From assembly GCF_003269065.1 (NCBI RefSeq), contig NZ_QLTA01000004.1:62001-126000 (forward strand): a stretch of 64,000 nt of DNA, in the 5' to 3' direction. Origin of the DNA: Paracidovorax anthurii (GTDB taxonomy: Bacteria > Pseudomonadota > Gammaproteobacteria > Burkholderiales > Burkholderiaceae_C). The notes under the pieces are model-generated. The model ran no database searches and was not told the origin of the DNA. It was given only the letters and a program-made list of their open reading frames with translations. Of this stretch, positions 29,390 to 40,775 are shown one piece after another. Within the stretch, counting starts at the first letter, position 1, and each line of letters begins with the position of its first letter. Position numbers and translations under genes: made by a program.

Positions 29390-29466
29390 GGAGTGGTAGT
29401 TCAGTTGGTTAGAATACCGGCCTGTCACGCCGGGGGTCGCGGGTTCGAGTCCCGTCCACTCCGCCA
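29390..29466 (+). tRNA. tRNA-Asp (anticodon GTC), copy 2
   Basis: Identical to the copy at 29017-29093, including encoded CCA. Confidence 0.96.
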
Positions 29467-29516
29467 TTCGGTCGAGATTCGATCGGATCGGGATCAGCAA
29501 GATTAAAAACATTGAA

Positions 29517-29557
29517 AGCGCTGTAGCGGTCAAAACGCTATGGCGCTTTTGTTTTTT
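29517..29557 (+). terminator. rho-independent terminator of the tRNA cluster
   Basis: AGCGCTGTAGCG, 7-nt loop, CGCTATGGCGCT: a 12-bp stem with two G-U pairs, followed by TTTTGTTTTTT. It lies 50 nt after the last tRNA. Confidence 0.92.
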
Positions 29558-29608
29558 CCGCTCGGGTTTTTGGATTGCGCTTTGCTCTTTCACGCCATTC
29601 GGTTGTCC

Positions 29609-30781
29609 ATGTCATCTGCGTCTTCCCCTCCAGTCTTGTCCGCCGCGCCACGCCTGCAATCGATCGATGCGCTGCGCGGGCTGGTGATCCTGTTCATGCT
29701 GTTGGACCATGTGCGGGAGACGTTCTTCCTGCATCAGCAGGTGATGGACCCGATGGTGGTGGCCGACACGTCGCCCGCGGTGTTCTTCAGCCGGATGCTG
29801 GCGCATGTCTGCGCCCCGGTGTTCGTGTTCCTGACGGGGCTGTCGGCGTTCCTCTATGGTGCGAGGCAGGCCGACCCCCGCAGCGCGGCCATGGCCTTCC
29901 TGTTCAAGCGGGGGCTGTTCCTGGTGCTGCTGGAGGTCACGCTGGTCAATTTCGCGTGGACGTTCCAGTTCCCGCCGAAGGTGGTGTACCTGCAGGTGAT
30001 CTGGGCGATCGGCCTGAGCATGCTGGCGCTGGCACTGCTGCTCTGGCTGCCCCGGGGCGCGCTGGTGGCGCTGGGCATCGCGCTGGTAGCGGGGCACAAC
30101 CTGCTCGACGGGCTGCATTTTCCGCAGGGGCATGCGCTGCACGTGCCATGGGCGATCCTGCACGACCGGGGATGGATCGGTTCGGAGGATGTCTTGCGCC
30201 TGCGCACTTCCTATCCCGTGCTGCCGTGGATCGGCGTGATCGCGCTGGGCTATGCCGCGGGCCCGTGGTTCCGCGCGTCGCAGGACGCTGCGGCGCGCCA
30301 GCGGCGGCTGGCGGGCTGGGCGCTGGCCCTGCTGGCGGGTTTCGTGGCGCTGCGCTGGGTGAACGTGTACGGCGACAAGGCCTGGGCGGCGGGCGAGACG
30401 CCGCTCCTCACGCTGATGGGTTTCCTGAACGTGACGAAGTACCCGCCCTCGCTGCTCTTCGTGGCGCTGACGCTGGGCATCGGGCTGTGGCTGCTGCGGG
30501 CTTTCGAGCGGGCCCGGCCCGCGCCGTGGCTGGCGGTGCTGGCTGTCTTCGGCGCGGCCCCCATGTTCTTCTATGTGCTCCATCTGTATGTGCTGAAGGC
30601 GCTCTATCTCTCGGCCCAGTCCGTGTGGGGCAACAACCAGGGGCGGTATTTCGGTTTCGATGCCATGTGGCAGATCTGGCTGTGCACGGCGGTGCTGGCC
30701 GTGCTGCTGTACAGGCCGGTGCGCGCGTTCGGTGCCTTCAAGGCGCGGCGCAAGGACCTCGCCTGGCTCAAGTACCTGTAG
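29609..30781 (+). CDS. DUF1624 (heparan-alpha-glucosaminide N-acetyltransferase-like) membrane protein
   Basis: A 390-residue polytopic inner-membrane protein with about ten hydrophobic segments. The N-terminal block RLQSIDALRGLVILFMLLDHVRE is characteristic of the DUF1624/YeiB-like acyltransferase superfamily, including the His of LDHVRE. Such proteins are thought to move acetyl groups across a membrane to sugars, but the substrate here is unknown. ATG 29609 (MSSASSPP) is used; the frame is open further up through the terminator, which argues against the longer form. Apparently monocistronic. Confidence 0.82.
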   Translation: MSSASSPPVLSAAPRLQSIDALRGLVILFMLLDHVRETFFLHQQVMDPMVVADTSPAVFFSRMLAHVCAPVFVFLTGLSAFLYGARQADPRSAAMAFLFKRGLFLVLLEVTLVNFAWTFQFPPKVVYLQVIWAIGLSMLALALLLWLPRGALVALGIALVAGHNLLDGLHFPQGHALHVPWAILHDRGWIGSEDVLRLRTSYPVLPWIGVIALGYAAGPWFRASQDAAARQRRLAGWALALLAGFVALRWVNVYGDKAWAAGETPLLTLMGFLNVTKYPPSLLFVALTLGIGLWLLRAFERARPAPWLAVLAVFGAAPMFFYVLHLYVLKALYLSAQSVWGNNQGRYFGFDAMWQIWLCTAVLAVLLYRPVRAFGAFKARRKDLAWLKYL

Positions 30782-30839
30782 CGCTGCCGCACATGCCGCA
30801 GCGTGCCCGTGGGATGAGGGTCCTGGCGACAATGCGGTG

Positions 30840-32060
30840 ATGTCTTCGCCTTCCTCGCCATTCCTGCGCATGGCCCTCGTGCTGGGGCTGCTCTCGGCCA
30901 TCGGGCCCTTCGCCATCGACATGTACCTGCCGGCGCTGCCGGAGATCGGGCGCGGCCTGGGCGCGCAGGTCGGCGCGGTGCAGTGGAGCCTCACGGTCTT
31001 TTTCGTTTCGCTGGGTGCCGGGCAACTGCTCTACGGCCCGGTGTCGGACCGGGTGGGGCGCAAGCCGCCGCTGTTCTTCGGTCTGGGCCTGTTCACGCTG
31101 GCCAGCGTGGGCTGCGCCCTGGCGACGAACATCGAGACGCTGCTGGCGCTGCGCTTCCTGCAGGGGCTGGGTGCGGCGGCGGGCATGGTGGTGCCGCGCG
31201 CGGTCGTGCGGGATCTGCACACGGGGCACGAGGCCGCGCGGCTGATGTCGCTGCTGATGCTGGTGTTCAGCGTTTCGCCGCTGCTGGCGCCGCTGGCGGG
31301 CAGCGGGGTGATCGCGCTCGCGGGGTGGCGGGGCGTTTTCTGGGTGGTGGCGGGCGCGGCGCTGGCCGGGCTGGTGCTGGTGCGCTCGGCGCTGCCCGAG
31401 ACGCTGCCGCCCTCCGACCGGGCGCGGGGCCATCTCGCCGATGTGCTGCGGGCCTATGCGCAGTTGCTGCGCGACGGGCATTACCTGGGGCTGGTGTTCA
31501 TCGGCGGTTGCGCGATGTCGGGGTTTTTCGTCTATCTCGCGGGCTCGCCGTTCGTGCTCATCAACCACTACGGTTTCACGCCCACGCAGTACAGCCTGGC
31601 GTTTTCCTTCAACGCGGCCGCGTTCTTCGCGATGGCGCAGTTCAACGGCGTGCTCAGCAAACGCTTCGGCCTGGCGCCGATCGTGAAGGTGGCGGCCACC
31701 GCCAGCGGCCTGGTGATGGCCGTGCTGCTGGCCTACTACCTCGCGGGCGGCGACCGGCTGGCGGTGCTGATCGGGCTGTATTTCATGGCCAGCGCGCTGA
31801 TGGGGCTGGTGATCCCCACGACCTCGGTGCTGGCGCTGGAGGAGCACGGCGCGATCGCCGGCACCGCCTCGGCGCTGATGGGCACGCTGCAGATGCTGGC
31901 GGGGGCCGTGGCGATGGGGCTGGTGGGCCTGTTCGCGGACGGCCGGCCCCTGCCGATGGTGGTGGGCATGGCGGCCGGGGCGTTCCTGGGCACGGTGCTC
32001 TGCTGGGCCACGCTCGGGCGCGCCAGGGCCGCTGGCGCCGGGCCGGGAGCGCGCGGATGA
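30840..32060 (+). CDS. Bcr/CflA-family multidrug efflux MFS transporter
   Basis: A 406-residue DHA1 transporter with 12 predicted segments. GPFAIDMYLPALPEI in segment 1 and motif A GPVSDRVGRKP after segment 2 are typical of the Bcr/CflA subfamily, which exports drugs such as bicyclomycin, chloramphenicol or sulfonamides. It overlaps the next transporter gene by 4 nt (ATGA), so both are made from one message. Confidence 0.93.
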   Translation: MSSPSSPFLRMALVLGLLSAIGPFAIDMYLPALPEIGRGLGAQVGAVQWSLTVFFVSLGAGQLLYGPVSDRVGRKPPLFFGLGLFTLASVGCALATNIETLLALRFLQGLGAAAGMVVPRAVVRDLHTGHEAARLMSLLMLVFSVSPLLAPLAGSGVIALAGWRGVFWVVAGAALAGLVLVRSALPETLPPSDRARGHLADVLRAYAQLLRDGHYLGLVFIGGCAMSGFFVYLAGSPFVLINHYGFTPTQYSLAFSFNAAAFFAMAQFNGVLSKRFGLAPIVKVAATASGLVMAVLLAYYLAGGDRLAVLIGLYFMASALMGLVIPTTSVLALEEHGAIAGTASALMGTLQMLAGAVAMGLVGLFADGRPLPMVVGMAAGAFLGTVLCWATLGRARAAGAGPGARG

Positions 32061-33556
32061 AGCGGCTCCCCGCCGAACCGCTGTCCGTGCCGGCCCTGCA
32101 GGTCGGCCCCCGGGGCCCCGGCGATGGCGCGCCGCCGGACGGGCTCGCGCAGCCGGCGCGCGGGCGCGCGATGCTGGTGATCATCCTGGGCATCGCGGTG
32201 GCGGTGCTGGACGGCAGCATCGTCAACCTCGCGCTGCCCGCGATCGCCCGTGAGCTCGGCGCCAGCGCGCCGCAGGCGATCTGGGTGGTGAACGCCTACC
32301 AGATCGCCACGCTGGGCATGCTGCTGCCGCTGGCGGCGCTGGGCGAGCGCATCGGCTACCGGCGCGTGTACCTGCTGGGGATGCTGTTGTTCGCGGTGTC
32401 GTCCATCGGCGCGATGCTGGCCTCGTCGCTCGCGACCCTGGTGGCGGCGCGGGCCGTGCAGGGGCTGGGGGCGGCGGGGATCATGAGCGTGAACGCGGCA
32501 CTGGTGCGGCTGACCTATCCGCGCGCGCAACTGGGCCAGGGCCTGGCGATCAATTCGCTGGTGGTGGCGGCCTCGTCGGTGGCGGGCCCCTCGGTGGCCG
32601 CGGCGATCCTGTCGGTGTCGTCCTGGCCCATGCTGTTCGCGATCAACCTGCCGCTGGGGCTGGCCACGCTCTGGCTGGGGCGGCGCGCGCTGCCCTTCAA
32701 TCCACCGGCGCCGGCGCGGGCCGGCCACGGCGGCGGCGCGAGGCTCTCGCCGCTGGACGTGCTGCTCAACATGCTGATGTTCGCCCTGGTGTTCGTGGGC
32801 GGGGACCAGCTCGGCGTGCGGGAGGAGGGCGGCGGCACCCCCCTGGCGGGTGCGCTGACGCTGCTGGCCGGCGTGGCCGTCGGCGTGGTGTACCTGCGCC
32901 GGCAGGTGCGGCTGGAGCGCCGGCACGCGACGCCGCTCTTTCCCGTGGACCTGATGCGTATCCCGGTGTTCGCGCTGTCGATGGGGGCGTCGGTGGCGGC
33001 GTTCTGCGCGCAGATGCTGGCCTTCCTGTCGCTGCCGTTCCTGCTGCTGGAGGCCCACGGCCGCTCGCACGTGGAGGCGGGGCTGCTGATCACGCCGTGG
33101 CCGCTGGCCATCGTGCTCGTGGCGCCGCTCGCCGGGCGGCTGATCGGGCGGGTGTCCGACGGGGTGCTGGGCGGCGTGGGCATGGCCGTGCTGGCGGCGG
33201 GCCTGCTGGCGCTGGCGATGCTGCCCGCCGATCCCGGCGCGCTGGGCGTGGCCTGGCGCATGGCACTGTGCGGCGCGGGGTTCGCGCTGTTCCAGTCGCC
33301 CAACAACCACACCATCGTGACCTCGGCGCCGATCCACCGCGCGGGCGCGGCGGGGGGCATGCTGAGCACGGCGCGCCTCACGGGGCAGACCCTGGGGGCC
33401 GTGCTGCTGGCGGTGATCTTCGCGCTGTGGGGCACGCGGGGCGGCCAGGCCGAGACGGTGGCGCTGTGGATCGCCGCGGGCTGCGCGGTGCTGGCGGGCG
33501 TGTGCAGCATGCTGCGGATGCGCCAGACGCCGCCTTCAGGGCAGGTTGGGCACTGA
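32057..33556 (+). CDS. DHA2-family (EmrB/QacA-like) MFS transporter
   Basis: A 499-residue transporter, long enough for 14 membrane segments. A 38-residue polar N-terminus precedes segment 1 (MLVIILGIAVAVLDGSIVNL), which carries the D-G-S-I-V-N motif of the drug:H+ antiporter-2 family. LGERIGYRRVY is motif A. The substrate is unknown. It is coupled to the Bcr-type gene by an ATGA overlap; two efflux pumps of different classes in one operon is the notable feature. Confidence 0.92.
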   Translation: MKRLPAEPLSVPALQVGPRGPGDGAPPDGLAQPARGRAMLVIILGIAVAVLDGSIVNLALPAIARELGASAPQAIWVVNAYQIATLGMLLPLAALGERIGYRRVYLLGMLLFAVSSIGAMLASSLATLVAARAVQGLGAAGIMSVNAALVRLTYPRAQLGQGLAINSLVVAASSVAGPSVAAAILSVSSWPMLFAINLPLGLATLWLGRRALPFNPPAPARAGHGGGARLSPLDVLLNMLMFALVFVGGDQLGVREEGGGTPLAGALTLLAGVAVGVVYLRRQVRLERRHATPLFPVDLMRIPVFALSMGASVAAFCAQMLAFLSLPFLLLEAHGRSHVEAGLLITPWPLAIVLVAPLAGRLIGRVSDGVLGGVGMAVLAAGLLALAMLPADPGALGVAWRMALCGAGFALFQSPNNHTIVTSAPIHRAGAAGGMLSTARLTGQTLGAVLLAVIFALWGTRGGQAETVALWIAAGCAVLAGVCSMLRMRQTPPSGQVGH

Positions 33557-33610
33557 AACCGCTCCATGTCGCCGTATCTTCTACATTGTTTGCTATTGAA
33601 AATGTAGCTA
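33557..33610 (-). repeat. dispersed intergenic repeat, copy C (inverted)
   Basis: On the minus strand it begins TAGCTACATTTTCAATAGCA and continues with GATACGGCGACATGGAGCGG, matching the right half of copy A (GATACGCCGACATGGAGGCGG). It fills the gap between the convergent DHA2 and DUF72 genes and contains the DUF72 stop codon (33608-33610). Confidence 0.55.
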
Positions 33611-34714
33611 ACGGGGTGCCGCGGCGGAGCCCTGCGGCTGCAGCGCCACCACCCGGTCGGCCAGCGTGCGGAGGGTGAGCGGCGCGCACCCCTCCGCGTG
33701 GTTGCTGATGGCGACGAAGGCGTTCTGCCCCGCGCCGGTGACGCCGGCGAGCGTGCGGGCCAGCACCGCATGCACTTCGGGCGCGGGGTGGACGATGCGG
33801 TCGAACGGGCTGTAGAGGGCTTCCGCGTCCTTGTAGCCGTGGGCGCCGTGCACGGGGTTCAGGTTCCAGCGGCAGACGAGCGGCCCGGGCCAGAGCCGCC
33901 GCAGCAGCGGCAGCTGCTCTTCGAGCGGTGGCATCCTGGCGTGCAGCCCCAGGCAGTAGGTGGCGCCGGCCGAGCGCAGGGCCTCGGCGAAGAGCGGCAG
34001 ATATTCCGGCCACAGCCACTGCGGGTCGCGCACCTCCACGGCCAGCACGCCGTCGGGCGCGGCGGAGGCGAGCGGCGGCATGGCGCGCAGCAGGGCGCCC
34101 AGGCGGTCGATGGCCTCGGGCAGCCGGTCGAGCTGCGCGATGGGCAGCGGGCTGAGCTGGAACACCAGCGCGCCGGTCTTGCGGCCCAGGCCCTGCAGCG
34201 CGGGCTCGACGAATTCCCGCGCGGCCAGCGTCGCATCCAGGAAGGCCGGGTTGGGCGCGCGGCCGCGTCCGTCCTCGGCGCGCACGAGCGCATCGGTGAC
34301 GAGGCTGGGCGCCTTCACGATGAAGCGGAAATCGTCGGGCACCTGGGCGGCATAGTGCTCGTATTCGGTGGCCGTGAGCGCGCGGTAGAACCCCCGGTCG
34401 ATGCTCACGGTGCGCAGCAGCGGGTGCTGCGCGTAGGCGAAGAGGCCGTTGCGCGCCAGGGCCTGCGCGGAGTGCTCGCTCTCCCAGACCAGCCCCTTCC
34501 AGCCGGGGTAGCTCCAGGAGGAGCCGCCGAGCCGCAGCGTGGGGGGCAGGGCGGCGGCCAGGGCGATCAGGTCCTCGCCGGGCGTGATCGGCACGATGCC
34601 CTGGCGGCGCTTGCCCGGGGCAGGGGCTTCTGGCGCTTCCGGCGGTTTGCCGGGGGCGGGCGGAGGCGGTGGTGGCGGCGGCGGGAGGTCGTCGCCGAAC
34701 AGGGATTCTTGCAT
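33608..34714 (-). CDS. DUF72-family protein (YecE-like) with a polyproline N-terminus
   Basis: A 368-residue protein of the DUF72 family (TIM-barrel-like, function not established). Core motifs are LGGSSWSYPGWKGLVWE near 61-77, FRFIVKAPSLVT near 128-139 and VEVRDPQWLW near 226-235. The N-terminal 50 residues are a low-complexity tail with a run of nine prolines (residues 11-19), a likely EF-P-dependent stretch. It ends inside dispersed repeat C. Confidence 0.88.
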   Translation of the reverse strand: MQESLFGDDLPPPPPPPPPAPGKPPEAPEAPAPGKRRQGIVPITPGEDLIALAAALPPTLRLGGSSWSYPGWKGLVWESEHSAQALARNGLFAYAQHPLLRTVSIDRGFYRALTATEYEHYAAQVPDDFRFIVKAPSLVTDALVRAEDGRGRAPNPAFLDATLAAREFVEPALQGLGRKTGALVFQLSPLPIAQLDRLPEAIDRLGALLRAMPPLASAAPDGVLAVEVRDPQWLWPEYLPLFAEALRSAGATYCLGLHARMPPLEEQLPLLRRLWPGPLVCRWNLNPVHGAHGYKDAEALYSPFDRIVHPAPEVHAVLARTLAGVTGAGQNAFVAISNHAEGCAPLTLRTLADRVVALQPQGSAAAPR

Positions 34715-34997
34715 GGGGCGGAACTATCGCCGATGCGGCCCCGCCGCGCGGCCTTCGCGCGGAGGGAAAACCGTGGTCCGGCCGGAGGGGACTGGCGACG
34801 ACGACGGGGGGCATGGAGGGCATGGGCTGCGCGGTGGCTGCGTGGCGCAGCGGAGGGTGCGGCGATTGTCGGAGGGCGGGCGGCGGCTCCGTGGCCTCAA
34901 TGTCACGAATTGTTGTGCCGTGCGGCGTGGAGCGGGGCGCCGCGCCTGCTATGGCAAACTCGCCCGCTTCGTTTTTCGACGTTCGTTCGCAAGGGAT

Positions 34998-37364
<2,367 letters not shown>

Positions 37365-37381
37365 GAATCGTTGCATTGAGC

Positions 37382-38257
37382 ATGGATAATCGGTCGCATC
37401 CCTTCAACCCCGTCCGGCCGATCGCATCCATGGAGCTGAACGCCCTGCTGGAAATCCCCGTGGCGCTGCCGAGCCTTCCGCGCGCGGTGGCGCTGCTGAT
37501 GAGCGAGCTCGCGCAGCCCGAGCCCAGCCTGAGGCGCCTGACGCAGATCTTCGGCACCGACCCGGCCCTGGCCGCGCGGCTGCTGGAGAAGGCCAATTCC
37601 CCCGCCTTCCAGGCCGAGCGCCAGATCTGCGGCGTGCCCGAGGCCCTGGCCCTGCTGGGCGTGCGCGAGCTGCGCCTGCTGGTGGGCTCCGCGCCGCTCG
37701 GGACCACCTCGCGCTCGGTGCCGGGCGTGAACATGCAGCAGTTCTGGCGCTACAGCCTGCACACCGCCAAGCTCGCGCGCTCGCTGGCCGGCAGCGTGCG
37801 GCAGAACTCCCTGGCCGCCTACACCGCCGGGCTGCTGCACGGCCTGGGCGAGCTGCTCATCCACCTGGGCCACCCCGAGCAGCTCGGCTCCATCGACACC
37901 CTGGTCGGCATCTTCGACCCGCGCCGCCCGGGGCTGGAGCAGCGCCTGCTGGGCTACGGCTTCGGGGCGGTGAGCGCGGCCATGGCGCGGCGCTGGCAGC
38001 TGCCCCAGGTGGTCGTCGATGCGCTGCAATACCAGCACGCGCCGTTCGACAACAGCGTGTACGGGCCGCTGGCCGGCGTGCTGCACCTGGCCTCCTGGCG
38101 CGCCTGGGGCCGCGAGGCGGGCTGGGGCGACAAGGAGCTGGCCGTGTCCTTCCCCGCCGAGGTCGGCCTGCCGCTGGGCCTGGACATCGACATGGTGCTG
38201 CAGCAGGACCCCATCGACTGGACGGCGCCCGCGGACGCGAGCGCCTACATGGTGTGA
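37382..38257 (+). CDS. HDOD-domain protein
   Basis: A 291-residue protein with an HDOD domain (about 20-215): ALPSLPRAVALLMSELAQPE, FGTDPALAARLLEKANSPAF and AAYTAGLLHGLGELLIHLG. HDOD resembles HD phosphohydrolases without the metal ligands and usually serves in signalling or assembly. ATG 37382 is used; a TTG 6 nt earlier is possible. It starts 17 nt after tex, so co-transcription is likely. Confidence 0.88.
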   Translation: MDNRSHPFNPVRPIASMELNALLEIPVALPSLPRAVALLMSELAQPEPSLRRLTQIFGTDPALAARLLEKANSPAFQAERQICGVPEALALLGVRELRLLVGSAPLGTTSRSVPGVNMQQFWRYSLHTAKLARSLAGSVRQNSLAAYTAGLLHGLGELLIHLGHPEQLGSIDTLVGIFDPRRPGLEQRLLGYGFGAVSAAMARRWQLPQVVVDALQYQHAPFDNSVYGPLAGVLHLASWRAWGREAGWGDKELAVSFPAEVGLPLGLDIDMVLQQDPIDWTAPADASAYMV

Positions 38258-38355
38258 TGCGCCCGTGACGGCGCCGCCGCGTGCGCTGCGCATCCCTGCG
38301 GACCTGCTGGCGCGGCACCACCGACGACCCCCTCCACCGAGCCTGCGGCGGCAGG

Positions 38356-38415
38356 ATTGCTATTGAAAAGATAGCGAGAGAGATAGCAAACCCGCCGACA
38401 TGGGGCCGGAAAGAC
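38356..38415 (+). repeat. dispersed intergenic repeat, copy B
   Basis: Sixty nt starting ATTGCTATTGAAAAGATAGC and ending GACATGGGGCCGGAAAGAC, the same length as copy A at 3285-3344 with matching ends. It occupies part of the 296-nt gap between the convergent HDOD and iron-dehydrogenase genes; I see nothing else there. Confidence 0.65.
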
Positions 38416-38553
38416 CTGAAAACCACCGGCAAAGCACCCGCTGGCGTCCCCCGGGTGCCCTATCCGCTACCCGCCACTTTGCGCAGCCCGCCCGGCGACG
38501 GCCGGATGCATTCACACCTTCCGGGCCGCTCCAGGCCACGCCGGCGCGCCGCG

Positions 38554-39690
38554 CTACATCGATTCCGCCAGCATCTCCCGGTAGTCCTGCACGCTCGCCT
38601 CGCGCGGGTTGGTCTTGTGGCAGTGGTCCGCCAGCGCGCCCTCGATCACGCCGTCCCACGCGGCAGGCGCGACGCCCAGGGCCGCGAGACCCGGGGGCAG
38701 GCCCAGGCGGGCGTTCATGTCGTGGATGGCCTGGGGGATGTCGCCCGCCGAGGCGAGGCCCATGGCCTGGGCCATGCGCTCCAGCCGGCGGTCTTTCTGC
38801 ACGGCCCCGTCCCGCGCGTTGAAGCGCACCACGGCCGGCAGGAAGACGGCGTTGAGCGTGCCGTGGTGCAGGCGCGGATCGATGCCGCCCAGGCTGTGGC
38901 TGAGCGAATGCACGCAGCCCAGGCCCTTCTGGAAGGCCAGGGCGCCCTGCATGCTGGCGCACATCATCTGCAGGCGGGCGTCCCGGTCCTGGCCGTCGCG
39001 CGTGGCGCGCTCGATGTGCGCCCAGCCGCGCGCCAGGCCGTCGAGCGCGATGCCGTCGGCCGGCGGGTTGAAAGCCGAGGACATGAAGGTTTCCATGCAG
39101 TGCGCGATCGCGTCCATGCCCGTGGCGGCCGTGAGGCGGGGCGGCAGGCCCAGCGTCAGGGCCGGGTCGCAGACCGCGGCCCTGGGCACGAGATGCCACG
39201 AGTGGAAGCCGAGCTTGCGGTGGTCGTCCACGATGAGGATCGCCCCGCGCGCCACCTCGCTGCCCGTGCCGGCCGTGGTGGGCACGGCGATGAGCGGCGC
39301 CGTGCGCTCCGTGATGCGCGGCGAGCCGCCCTCGATGGTGGCGTAGTGCGCGAGCGGCCCCTCGTGCGTGGCCGCGATGGCGATGCCCTTGGCGCAGTCG
39401 ATGGCCGAGCCGCCGCCCACCGCCACGAGGCCGTCGCAGCCCTGGGCGCGGTAGATCTCCACGGCCGCGCGCACGGCGGCCTCGGTGGGGTTGGAGGGCG
39501 TCTGGTCGAACACGGCCACGGGCAGGTCCGCCAGCGCGTCCAGCGCGGGCTGCAGCACGCCGGCGGCCCGCACCCCGGGGTCGGTGACCACGAGGGGCCG
39601 CCCGATGCCCGCCTGCGCGCACGCCTGCGCGAGCTGGCGCACCGCGCCGAACTCGACCTGGATCTGGGTGATGTAATGGATGAGGGCCAT
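38554..39690 (-). CDS. iron-containing alcohol dehydrogenase
   Basis: A 378-residue group III dehydrogenase. The NAD-binding GGGSAIDCAKGIAI is near 94-107 and PTTAGTGSEV near 138-147. The metal-site histidines are in MDAIAHCMETF and CVHSLSHSLGG. The substrate could be an alcohol, hydroxy-acid or lactaldehyde. ATG 39690 (MALIHYITQIQVEFG) fits the family; the frame upstream is open only across the antisense of the hydratase gene. It diverges from that gene, starts 129 nt apart. Confidence 0.9.
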   Translation of the reverse strand: MALIHYITQIQVEFGAVRQLAQACAQAGIGRPLVVTDPGVRAAGVLQPALDALADLPVAVFDQTPSNPTEAAVRAAVEIYRAQGCDGLVAVGGGSAIDCAKGIAIAATHEGPLAHYATIEGGSPRITERTAPLIAVPTTAGTGSEVARGAILIVDDHRKLGFHSWHLVPRAAVCDPALTLGLPPRLTAATGMDAIAHCMETFMSSAFNPPADGIALDGLARGWAHIERATRDGQDRDARLQMMCASMQGALAFQKGLGCVHSLSHSLGGIDPRLHHGTLNAVFLPAVVRFNARDGAVQKDRRLERMAQAMGLASAGDIPQAIHDMNARLGLPPGLAALGVAPAAWDGVIEGALADHCHKTNPREASVQDYREMLAESM

Positions 39691-39819
39691 GGTGGTGTCC
39701 GCCAGGAAATCGTGGGAAGGCGCGCGTTCCGGGCGGCCGGTGCATGGCCTTCGTCCCGGCCGGGCCGCCTGCCCGCCCCGGCCGCGCATCGGCATCAATC
39801 TATTCCTTCGGAGCTCACC

Positions 39820-40689
39820 ATGGTCTTGCAGCAAACCCTCACTGCCGCCGTGCTGGCGGTCGCCTGCGCGACAAGCGCCCAGGCCGCCTGCCTGGGCGAC
39901 GCCCAGGTGGCGGAATTCGCGGCGAACTACTTCGCGCGCACTCCCGCCGCCAACCCCGGGCCGATGAGCGCGGCCGACGCCGCCTGCACGCGGGCCAAGT
40001 TCAACGCGCTGCTCGAACAGCGCCTGGGCAAGCCCGTGGGCTACAAGGCCGCGCTGACGAATCCCGCCGTGCAGCAGCGCTTCAAGACCGACCAGCCCGT
40101 CTGGGGCAAGCTCTACGGCGGCATGGTGCTGCCCTCGGGCAGCACGGTGGACGCGGCCTTCGGCGCGCGGCCGGTCTATGAGGCCGACATGCTCGTGCGC
40201 GTGAAGAGCGCGGCCATCAACCACGCGCGCACGCCCGCCGAGGTGCTGGACGCCATCGACCAGGTGATCCCCTTCATCGAGCTGCCCGACCTGCTGGTGC
40301 AGGCGCCGTCCGAGCTGGACGCCGCGGGCGTGGCGGCGAACAACGTCGGCGCGCGCCTGGGTGTGGCCGGCACGCCCATCGCCGTGCCGACGCTGCGGGC
40401 CGAGCGCTATGCGCTGCTGGACGCGCTGGCGTCCATGTCGGTCACGCTCACCGATGGCGCGGGCGCGCGCCTGGGCGGCGGGCGCGGCAGCGACCTCCTG
40501 GGCCATCCGCTCCAGGCGGTGGTGTGGCTGGCCGGCGCGCTGCAGAAGGAAGACATCACCCTGCAGCCGGGCGACCTGGTGAGCCTGGGCTCGTTCTCCG
40601 CGCTGCTGCCGCCGCGCCCCGGGCTGGCGGTGACGGCCACGTTCGAGGGCCTGCCGGGAGCGCAGCCCGTGCGGGTGCAGTTCAAGTAG
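39820..40689 (+). CDS. exported 2-keto-4-pentenoate hydratase-like protein (FAH superfamily)
   Basis: A 289-residue protein with a typical signal peptide (hydrophobic about 7-20, ending SAQAA, cleavage near 22-23), followed by a hydratase/decarboxylase-like domain of the fumarylacetoacetate-hydrolase superfamily: GKPVGYKAALTNPAVQQRF, YEADMLVRVKS, IPFIELPDLL, AANNVGARLG. The family normally works on aromatic-ring fission products in the cytoplasm, so a periplasmic form is unusual. GGAG precedes ATG 39820. It diverges from an iron alcohol dehydrogenase that might share its substrate pathway. Confidence 0.83.
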   Translation: MVLQQTLTAAVLAVACATSAQAACLGDAQVAEFAANYFARTPAANPGPMSAADAACTRAKFNALLEQRLGKPVGYKAALTNPAVQQRFKTDQPVWGKLYGGMVLPSGSTVDAAFGARPVYEADMLVRVKSAAINHARTPAEVLDAIDQVIPFIELPDLLVQAPSELDAAGVAANNVGARLGVAGTPIAVPTLRAERYALLDALASMSVTLTDGAGARLGGGRGSDLLGHPLQAVVWLAGALQKEDITLQPGDLVSLGSFSALLPPRPGLAVTATFEGLPGAQPVRVQFK

Positions 40690-40775
40690 GGCGGCCGGGC
40701 GGGGGCGGGCCGGCGTGGTTTGGGGGATGATCGGCGCTTCCGGATGTCCGATCCGCTTCCCGTCCGCCCCTTTCC

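Noticed and set aside
29291-29593. A 100-codon minus-strand frame with WTGLEPATPGVTGRYSNQ-like sequence
   Set aside because: It is the antisense translation of tRNA-Asp and tRNA-Glu. Such products are a known annotation artefact.
38554-40506. Upstream extension of the iron alcohol dehydrogenase to 650 residues
   Set aside because: The added part is antisense of the exported hydratase gene; the family start is at 39690.
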